A stretch of DNA of 10,328 nt from Gammaproteobacteria bacterium (GTDB lineage Bacteria > Pseudomonadota > Gammaproteobacteria > Xanthomonadales > Wenzhouxiangellaceae): the NCBI GenBank assembly GCA_003561495.1, contig PWWM01000138.1:1-10328 (forward strand), given 5' to 3'. This document shows positions 5,815 to 10,328 of this stretch, in pieces (position 1 is the stretch's first letter; each line of letters begins with the position of its first letter). Under the pieces are notes generated by a model. The model saw only the letters and a program-made list of their open reading frames with translations, had not been told where the DNA came from and did not search any database. A program made the translations under genes and the position numbers.

Positions 5815-5833
5815 GGAGCCTCTTGGAGGCTCC
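5815..5833 (-). terminator. Stem-loop after the ABC operon, possible terminator
   Basis: GGAGCCTC (5815-5822), a TTG loop and GAGGCTCC (5826-5833) form a perfect 8-bp GC-rich stem starting 8 nt after the permease stop. On the minus strand it is followed by CCTAATATC, which is not a proper T-run, so termination would be weak or factor-assisted. The stem sequence equals the outer bases of the MITE terminal repeats; see findings. Confidence 0.5.
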
Positions 5834-5841
5834 TCAGGGAT

Positions 5842-6795
5842 TCAGTTGTCCGTGGCGCGCCTGCGAAACCAGACCGCCGCCGCCATGAACGCCAGACCGA
5901 TGATGACTCCGACCCACATGTCCCAGCGCGTCAGGTAGCCAAGCAGATTGGAGTAGCTCATGAACAGGTCCGGATTGAATTGCATATCGTGGTATTGGCC
6001 ATCGAACTGGATATTCGCACTCATGGGCAAAATACTGGCTCCCAATCGCCTGAGCATGATCATGCCGAGATTGAAATCCGGCAGGCTGAACGTGGAGACC
6101 AGGCTCCAGACATGCTGGGTGATGGCGATGGCCGCCGGAATGGCGATGGCGATGAGTATGGGCAGTCGCGGCGCCCAGGATGAACAGAACATCAGCCAGC
6201 CGTAAATGGGTAGCAGCCAAAGCGCCTGAATGATCAGGCCGGCGGCCATGACGGTCCACAGGCGGGGCAGGCTGGCCGGGAGCCAGAATTCGGTAATCGG
6301 ATTGATTCCGGCCAGCAGGCCATAGCCACTGGCAATCACGAGCAACACCAGGTGAGTCAGGATGATCGCGGCCAGGAACATGGCCGGTATCAGCAAGGCA
6401 GCAGTTGCCAGCTTCGAGGTCACGGTCATCCAGTCCGAAACTGGCAGCGATTTCCAGAACAGGATGGATCGGTCCTTGCGGTCATCGTAGAGGCTGCCGG
6501 CCAGGTAGAAGAGAATGATCAGCAGCATCAGCTGGAAGAAAATGGTGGCAAACGAAAAAAGCATGCCCGATACCACCAGGTTCTTCTGTTCGAAGGGTTC
6601 GTTGGCGAACATGCGCAACGCGTCGGTGGTAAAGGCCATTTGGCCATCGAAGCGGGCGCCGATGACCAGCGTTACGACGGTGAACAGGATGATCAGTGCA
6701 GCGATTCCCAGTGGCGTCCACTTGAAGGCCACTGGGCTTTCCCACAATTCGCGCCTTAGCAGGGTCCAGAGCGTGATGAAAGTTTGCTGGTTCAT
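5842..6795 (-). CDS. ABC-2-type transporter permease
   Basis: The 317-residue integral membrane protein has about six hydrophobic segments (near residues 28-46, 78-100, 131-157, 181-203, 211-232 and 292-310). A cytoplasmic motif SLYDDRKDRSILFWKSLPVSD-like stretch (101-121) is common in ABC-2 permeases of the GntR-linked class. The C-terminus RRRATDN is positively charged and likely cytoplasmic. It starts with ATG at 6795, which overlaps the ATPase stop by 4 nt (ATGA), so the two are almost surely made together and form the transporter. The substrate is unknown. YtrBC/BcrAB-like systems respond to envelope-active antibiotics or export peptides and lipids, but nothing here fixes the cargo. It is the last gene of the operon. 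Confidence 0.92.
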   Translation of the reverse strand: MNQQTFITLWTLLRRELWESPVAFKWTPLGIAALIILFTVVTLVIGARFDGQMAFTTDALRMFANEPFEQKNLVVSGMLFSFATIFFQLMLLIILFYLAGSLYDDRKDRSILFWKSLPVSDWMTVTSKLATAALLIPAMFLAAIILTHLVLLVIASGYGLLAGINPITEFWLPASLPRLWTVMAAGLIIQALWLLPIYGWLMFCSSWAPRLPILIAIAIPAAIAITQHVWSLVSTFSLPDFNLGMIMLRRLGASILPMSANIQFDGQYHDMQFNPDLFMSYSNLLGYLTRWDMWVGVIIGLAFMAAAVWFRRRATDN

Positions 6796-7676
6796 GCCGG
6801 CTGCTCCTCCGTGGCGTATTCCTGATCCTCGTCTCCCATCAGTGCAACGAACAAATCGGCAATGTTGGGCCGGTGAATTTCGCCGATCTGGGCCAGCTCT
6901 CCGGTGTCGACACTGTCGTAAAGGAAGATATGACGGCCAAACAGGATTCGTTCATTGATCGGGTTGAAGTGCTTGGCCTGATCGACCATGTCCGGCTTGA
7001 CCATGACCTCGGTATAGCGCTCATGGATTTCGTCCATGCCGCTATTGAGAATCAGTTTGCCGTCTCGAATGAAAATGAGATCGGTGAGGATGTGTTCGAC
7101 CTCTTCCACCTGGTGGGTGGTGATGACGATGGTTCGTTCCTCGTCGAAATATTCATTGAGCAGGTTCGAGTAGAAACGCTTGCGAAACAGGATATCCAGG
7201 CCCAGCGTGGGCTCATCAAGGACCAGCAATCGGGCATCAATGGCCATGACCAGCGCCAGATGCAATTGCACCACCATGCCCTTGGACAGGGTCTTGATTT
7301 TGGCATTCTGCTGAATCTTGGTGCGCGCCAGGTAATGCATGCACTTCTCACGCGAAAAGCCGGGATGCAGTTTCTCGGTCAATTCGATGATCTCTCGGAC
7401 CCGCGCCCAGCGGGGCAAGACAGCGACATCGGCAATGAAGCAGACATCTTTCATCAAACGGTCTCTCTGTCGAGCCGGTTCGAGTCCCAGCACTTCCAGG
7501 TGACCCTGGTAGTGACCAAGGCCGAGAATGGCCTTGAGAGCAGTCGTCTTGCCGGCGCCATTGGGGCCGATCAGTCCAACGATGCGTCCGGCCGGAATGT
7601 CCAGATCGATTCCGTCCAGGGCGCGGGTCTTTCCGTAATGCCGGTGGAGATTGCGGGCCTTGATGATCTCGCTCAT
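6792..7676 (-). CDS. ABC transporter ATP-binding protein (YtrB/BcrA-like)
   Basis: The 294-residue cytoplasmic ATPase has Walker A GPNGAGKTT (37-45), a signature motif in the variant form LSKGM (130-134, usually LSGGQ), and Walker B LLVLDEP (150-156). The D-loop is GLD (159-161) and the switch histidine is His188 in ITTHQ. The Q-loop position reads FIADVAVLPRW with no obvious glutamine, a known variation in this exporter class. A C-terminal extension of about 80 residues follows the nucleotide-binding domain. It should form a dimer that powers the permease encoded next to it. The start ATG is at 7676, with AAGGA overlapping the end of the regulator gene about 12 nt upstream. The intergenic gap to the regulator is 14 nt. 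Confidence 0.95.
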   Translation of the reverse strand: MSEIIKARNLHRHYGKTRALDGIDLDIPAGRIVGLIGPNGAGKTTALKAILGLGHYQGHLEVLGLEPARQRDRLMKDVCFIADVAVLPRWARVREIIELTEKLHPGFSREKCMHYLARTKIQQNAKIKTLSKGMVVQLHLALVMAIDARLLVLDEPTLGLDILFRKRFYSNLLNEYFDEERTIVITTHQVEEVEHILTDLIFIRDGKLILNSGMDEIHERYTEVMVKPDMVDQAKHFNPINERILFGRHIFLYDSVDTGELAQIGEIHRPNIADLFVALMGDEDQEYATEEQPA

Positions 7677-7690
7677 TTCGGGTGAGTCCT

Positions 7691-8047
7691 TTAATTCTTG
7701 TCGAGTTCGGAAAGGTCGTCCAGGGTGAGTCCAAGTTTTTCAAGTCGAGCGGCCAGCCTGGGCCACTCTTCCTTGATGAACTTTTCGCGTTCGCTGGCCA
7801 GCAGTCGTTGACGCGCGCCTTCACACACGAACATGCCCACACCGCGTCGCTTTTCGACCAGTTCATCGTCGACCAGCGACTGGTAGGCCTTTGAGACCGT
7901 CAGCGGGTTGATCTGAAAGTCGACGGCAACCTGGCGAACCGAAGGCAGAGGCTGATTTTCCGGCAGGGTGCCGTCCAGAATGGCGGCAACCGTCTTCTCG
8001 CGCAACTGCCAGTAAATCGGCTGGTTGTCGTCCCAGTTCGCACTCAT
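7691..8047 (-). CDS. GntR-family transcriptional regulator, YtrA subfamily
   Basis: This is a 118-residue protein. A winged helix-turn-helix occupies about residues 8-78, with the GntR pattern PIYWQLREKTVAAILDG, LPSVRQVAVDFQINPLTVSKAY and a wing ending KRRGVGMFV. Only a short helical tail of about 40 residues follows, instead of a large effector domain, which defines the YtrA subclass. Such proteins usually repress their own operon with an ABC exporter. The start is ATG at 8047, sharing one base with the stop of the leader gene (TGATG) and with GGTGG just upstream. A TTG one codon earlier is less likely. The GGTG-N16-CACC dyad over the operon promoter is the probable binding site. The inducing signal is unknown. 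Confidence 0.94.
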   Translation of the reverse strand: MSANWDDNQPIYWQLREKTVAAILDGTLPENQPLPSVRQVAVDFQINPLTVSKAYQSLVDDELVEKRRGVGMFVCEGARQRLLASEREKFIKEEWPRLAARLEKLGLTLDDLSELDKN

Positions 8048-8343
8048 CAACCACCGTTCCAGTGAAGTGGAAACCAGGGCAGCAAGCCGGCCGGGGGAAC
8101 CTGTTCGGGTTGCCGGGCCCGGGGGCGTTGATTGCGATCGGATGTGGCCGAGAGGTCATTGCCGGCTGACTCGGAGGCGCCGGCGGCCCACTCCGTGCCT
8201 TGTTGGGTATCCAGTTCGGCACGCAGGGACTGTTCGCGGCTCTGGAAATCCGAGGCGAACGCCAGTGCGAGACAGATGCCGGCGGCAATTGCGGCCAGGC
8301 CGTGGGGAATCTGCAATGTCTTTCGTCTGACAACTGGCAACAT
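8047..8343 (-). CDS. Small membrane-anchored protein of unknown function, first gene of the ABC operon
   Basis: This is a 98-residue protein. A short basic N-terminus (VVRRK) precedes one hydrophobic segment at about residues 13-31 (GLAAIAAGICLALAFA), which is a signal anchor or uncleaved signal. The rest is polar, rich in Gln, Ser, Arg and Pro, and of low complexity near residues 60-90. I recognise no domain. It is supported as a real gene by position and signals. AAGGAG lies 7 nt before the ATG, a strong promoter lies about 30 nt upstream, and the stop overlaps the GntR start by one base, so the regulator is probably translationally coupled to it. A role in sensing or in the transporter complex is inference only. 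It could alternatively act mainly as a leader reading frame for the regulator. Confidence 0.75.
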   Translation of the reverse strand: MLPVVRRKTLQIPHGLAAIAAGICLALAFASDFQSREQSLRAELDTQQGTEWAAGASESAGNDLSATSDRNQRPRARQPEQVPPAGLLPWFPLHWNGG

Positions 8344-8370
8344 GACCGTCGCTCCTTTTCTGATCGTGTT

Positions 8371-8394
8371 GGTGTGCTAGTCTAGTATAACACC
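8371..8394. promoter_or_regulatory. GGTG-N16-CACC operator for the YtrA-type repressor
   Basis: GGTG (8371-8374) and CACC (8391-8394) are exactly 16 bp apart. The match extends to 6-bp arms TGGTGT/ACACCA on the minus strand (8369-8374 region and its partner). I recall this spacing as the motif reported for a YtrA-subfamily GntR regulator in Xanthomonas. It covers the -10 hexamer and predicted start site of the operon that encodes a YtrA-type regulator, as expected for autorepression. Confidence 0.75.
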
Positions 8395-8407
8395 ACAACA
8401 GAGTCAA
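8379..8407 (-). promoter_or_regulatory. Sigma-70-type promoter of the ABC operon
   Basis: Minus strand: TTGACT (-35, 8402-8407, 5 of 6), a 17-bp spacer, and TAGACT (-10, 8379-8384, 4 of 6). An A-tract (8411-8416) lies just upstream like an UP element. Transcription should start near 8372, about 29 nt before the first start codon. The -10 lies within the GGTG-N16-CACC dyad. Confidence 0.72.
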
Positions 8408-8504
8408 GCCTTTTTTGAACATTCAACGGTCAGCCATCCGCGCGGGCTGTCGGCAAAGTCATTAAAATCATCGTCTTGAAGTCAACTCTGCTCGAGGAGT
8501 TCCA

Positions 8505-9425
8505 ATGGCCGCTCTGGGTCTGCCGGCACGCGATCGAAATCTGTACCGATTTCTTTACAAGCGCCTTTACCTGCCACGCGGCATGGTGCATGGTCTCATG
8601 AGCGGCCTGCGAGGCCGCCGCCTGGGTGATGAACTCACGCGGCGCCGTGAGTTGGCGGCTGCACTGGGTCCGGGTGATCTGGAGCTGGATTCAGACAGTG
8701 GATGGCGCATGGTCGCGGCGGGTGAAAGCCCGGACCTGACCCGTCTGGCCGGTTTGTGCCGGGATCACTTCGAACATTTTGTGGCGACCGGCAAGGACGA
8801 GGAGGTCCGTGCTCGCAATCCCCAGAAACAGTTTCTGCTGGGCGTCTTGTCCGGCAACGAGTTTCTTGATCACCCGGAAATGGTCAGGCTGATGGTGGCT
8901 CGGCCGATCGTCGAGGCCGCGGCCCGATATCTGGGCGCGATTCCGCGCCTGGAGGGCGCGGTTCTATGGTGGACGCCTCCCAACGAGTCGCAGACCTCCT
9001 CCCAGCAGTGGCATATCGATGAGTTGGCCGGGCGCCAGGTCAAGATTCTGCTCAACTGCAGTGAGGTCAGCGCCGATTGCGGCCCGCTGCATTTTCTTCC
9101 CGCCGACCGATCCGATCAATTGCGCGGGCAAATGGGTCACCGTCGCGGGCGTGTCGATGAGCAGCGACTGATGGAGCAAGTCGATGAGGCCGAAATTCTC
9201 CAGGCCACCGGAAGTCCGGGTAGTGCCGTGATGCTCGATAGCTCCCGGTGTCTGCATTTTGGCAGCCGGGGCAATCGGCGTGACCGGCTGGTGCTGGCTT
9301 TCCACTTTTTCGCGCCGCCATCGCCAGTGGATTCACGCTATCACATCGAACTGGGCGATTCTGGCGAGGCGTATCGGGACCTGGACCCCGTTCAGAAACT
9401 GGCCCTCGGCCACAATCTGCGATAA
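8505..9425 (+). CDS. PhyH-like Fe(II)/2-oxoglutarate dioxygenase
   Basis: This 306-residue cytoplasmic protein has the phytanoyl-CoA dioxygenase (PhyH) layout. The facial triad is His170 and Asp172 in QQWHIDE, plus His251 in RCLHFGS. Arg261 ten residues later is placed to bind 2-oxoglutarate, and the strand LVLAFHFF follows. A proline-ending strand, CGPLHFLPADRS, also fits the cupin barrel. The first 60 residues are basic and unassigned. These enzymes hydroxylate, halogenate or otherwise oxidise small molecules using O2 and 2-oxoglutarate. No CoA, lipid or antibiotic pathway gene is adjacent, so the substrate is unknown. The start ATG at 8505 has GAGGAG 5 nt upstream. It is divergent from the ABC operon, with 161 bp between starts, so the YtrA operator could also affect it, though it lies well upstream. 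Confidence 0.88.
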   Translation: MAALGLPARDRNLYRFLYKRLYLPRGMVHGLMSGLRGRRLGDELTRRRELAAALGPGDLELDSDSGWRMVAAGESPDLTRLAGLCRDHFEHFVATGKDEEVRARNPQKQFLLGVLSGNEFLDHPEMVRLMVARPIVEAAARYLGAIPRLEGAVLWWTPPNESQTSSQQWHIDELAGRQVKILLNCSEVSADCGPLHFLPADRSDQLRGQMGHRRGRVDEQRLMEQVDEAEILQATGSPGSAVMLDSSRCLHFGSRGNRRDRLVLAFHFFAPPSPVDSRYHIELGDSGEAYRDLDPVQKLALGHNLR

Positions 9426-9445
9426 ACCCGATTTCACCCGACGGA

Positions 9446-9466
9446 CCGATCTGCTAGACTGATCGG
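9446..9466. promoter_or_regulatory. Inverted repeat overlapping an extended -10 before the FKBP gene
   Basis: CCGATC (9446-9451) and GATCGG (9461-9466) are perfect inverted 6-mers 9 bp apart. The spacer holds TGCTAGACT (9452-9460), an extended -10 of the form TGN plus TAGACT. No good -35 lies upstream. This could be an operator placed over the FKBP promoter, or the hairpin could mark the end of the dioxygenase transcript, although no T-run follows. Confidence 0.4.
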
Positions 9467-9471
9467 CTTGA

Positions 9472-9489
9472 ACCACCGCTGGGGGTGGT
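9472..9489 (+). other. Stem-loop in the presumed leader of the FKBP gene
   Basis: ACCACC (9472-9477) and GGTGGT (9484-9489) form a 6-bp stem with a GCTGGG loop, about 50 nt before the start codon. No T-run follows, so a terminator is unlikely. Confidence 0.35.
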
Positions 9490-9537
9490 GGTCACAGAGT
9501 GCACAAAACCAACCTGTTGATGGAGTAGACAATCCCA

Positions 9538-10224
9538 ATGTTCACGACCCGTATTCTTGCCGCCACCACGGTGGCCGCCGTATTTTCCGTTTCGGCCAGT
9601 GCCGAGACGCTGGAGACCCATGAAGAAAGAATCAGCTACACGATTGGCATGGATATCGGTCAATCGCTGGCTGAACAACGCATGGATCTTGACCTCGACT
9701 TGCTGATCGAAGCCTTGCGTGCCTCTTACCTGGGTGAAGAGACCCGCCTGACCCAGGAAGAAGCGTTGCAGGAACGTGACTTGTTCATGCAGCGTCGTCA
9801 GCAGGAGATGGAGCGCGATCGTGCTGCCGAAGCCGATCGCAATCGCGAGGCTGGGCAGGCTTTCCTGGCCGAGAATCGCCAGCGAGAAGAGGTCGTCGAA
9901 ACCCAATCGGGCCTGCAGTACCGGGTCATCGAATCCGGAGACGGCGCCAGCCCGGAAGCCACCGACCGGGTCACGGTTCATTACCGTGGCACGCTGATCG
10001 ACGGCACAGAGTTCGACAGCTCCCATGCTCGCGGCGAGCCGGCCAGTTTTGCCCTCAACCAGGTCATTCCGGGCTGGACCGAAGGTGTGCAGCTCATGCA
10101 GGAAGGCGCGGTCTACGAATTCTTCATTCCGAGCGATCTGGCCTATGGCGCCGAGGGACGTCCGGGCCCGATCGGTCCCAATTCGACCCTGATCTTTGAA
10201 GTCGAGCTGATCGAAGTTCACTAA
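9538..10224 (+). CDS. Periplasmic FKBP-type peptidyl-prolyl cis-trans isomerase (FkpA/Mip-like)
   Basis: The 228 residues contain a signal peptide (1-22, cut after SASA). A helical FKBP N-terminal dimerisation region (about 25-120, with ISYTIGMDIGQSLAEQ) includes a long charged helix. The C-terminal FKBP domain spans about 123-227. Active-site residues equivalent to FKBP12 are all present: Tyr149, Phe159, Asp160, Phe171, Val176, Ile177, Trp180, Tyr203 and Phe220. The protein should fold as a V-shaped dimeric chaperone and prolyl isomerase in the periplasm, as FkpA or Mip does. The ATG at 9538 is chosen because it begins the signal peptide; GGAG is 12 nt upstream, rather far. It precedes the DUF2058 gene by 29 nt and may share its transcript. 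Confidence 0.95.
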   Translation: MFTTRILAATTVAAVFSVSASAETLETHEERISYTIGMDIGQSLAEQRMDLDLDLLIEALRASYLGEETRLTQEEALQERDLFMQRRQQEMERDRAAEADRNREAGQAFLAENRQREEVVETQSGLQYRVIESGDGASPEATDRVTVHYRGTLIDGTEFDSSHARGEPASFALNQVIPGWTEGVQLMQEGAVYEFFIPSDLAYGAEGRPGPIGPNSTLIFEVELIEVH

Positions 10225-10253
10225 ACGCAAGTCACAGGGGCGACCACTCGATC

Positions 10254-10328
10254 ATGGGCTCTTTGCAGGATGCCCTGCTCAAGGCAGGGCTGGCCGATGA
10301 AAAGCAGGTGCGACAGAAGTCCCGGAAA
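10254..10328 (+). CDS. DUF2058 family protein, N-terminal fragment (cut by window edge)
   Basis: The 25 visible codons read M-G-S-L-Q-D-A-L-L-K-A-G-L-A-D-E-K-Q-V and then a basic stretch. This is the hallmark start of DUF2058 (YaiL-like, nucleoprotein/polynucleotide-associated) proteins, which continue into a Lys/Arg-rich coiled coil. The gene runs off the window. AGGGG lies 13 nt before the ATG, a weak ribosome site. It is 29 nt from the FKBP stop on the same strand. Function in the family is poorly known. Confidence 0.75.
   Translation, partial: MGSLQDALLKAGLADEKQVRQKSRK

Noticed and set aside
6873..7685. A 270-codon plus-strand open frame opposite the ABC ATPase gene
   Set aside because: It is the antisense shadow of an ATPase gene with clear Walker motifs, and its translation shows no domain or ribosome site of its own.
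10272..10290. Perfect 7-bp stem GCCCTGC/GCAGGGC with a 5-nt loop near the start of the DUF2058 gene
   Set aside because: It falls inside conserved coding sequence (DALLKAGL) and has no T-run, so it is probably due to codon choice rather than an attenuator.
1..10328. CRISPR arrays, tRNA, rRNA, toxin-antitoxin or phage-defence genes
   Set aside because: I looked for regularly spaced direct repeats, conserved RNA segments and known defence domains and saw none.

Overview
The window is about 10.3 kb of moderately GC-rich, gene-dense bacterial DNA. Its gene set suggests a gammaproteobacterium, perhaps near Xanthomonadales/Lysobacterales or Wenzhouxiangella. This rests on a DUF4156 (RcsF-like) lipoprotein, a DUF2058 protein start, a periplasmic FkpA/Mip-type FKBP, tandem exported amidohydrolases, and a YtrA-type GntR regulator with a GGTG-N16-CACC operator like one I recall from Xanthomonas. 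The taxonomic call is inference; there is no rRNA or other marker. Most of the window looks like chromosomal housekeeping or accessory sequence, with one small mobile element.

Layout. Positions 1-1825 (minus strand) hold two tandem exported amidohydrolase-family genes with a 1-nt stop/start overlap. The upstream one has lost visible catalytic residues and the downstream one is cut by the window edge. Positions 1946-3013 (plus) encode a DUF21/CNNM-type membrane protein. Its 3' end overlaps a convergent small lipoprotein gene (2995-3321, minus). The lipoprotein gene is divergent from a PLP-dependent cysteine synthase-like gene (3433-4434, plus), and the gap between them holds a perfect 14-bp palindrome. 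The 543-bp stretch 4435-4977 has no gene. It holds a hairpin-rich segment and a 274-bp MITE-like element whose terminal inverted repeats and TTAA flanks resemble the IS5 group.

Positions 4978-8343 are all on the minus strand. A four-gene operon reads, in transcription order, small membrane protein, YtrA-type GntR repressor, ABC ATPase, ABC permease. The first two and the last two genes overlap by 1 and 4 nt. Its promoter (-35 TTGACT, 17-bp spacer, -10 TAGACT) is covered by the palindrome GGTG-N16-CACC, so autorepression is likely. Downstream, after a short hairpin, is a stand-alone EAL-domain gene with several substituted catalytic positions, probably a c-di-GMP sensor or protein-interaction module rather than an active phosphodiesterase.

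Positions 8505-9425 (plus) encode a PhyH-like Fe(II)/2-oxoglutarate dioxygenase of unknown substrate. Positions 9538-10224 encode an exported FKBP-type prolyl isomerase. The last 75 nt begin a DUF2058 gene.

No tRNA, rRNA or CRISPR array was recognised, and I found no convincing new multi-gene system. The most interesting leads are the operator-promoter architecture of the ABC operon and its uncharacterised leader gene, the IS5-like MITE and a possible collapsed relative at 5815-5833, the pseudoenzyme/enzyme amidohydrolase pair, and the degenerate EAL protein.
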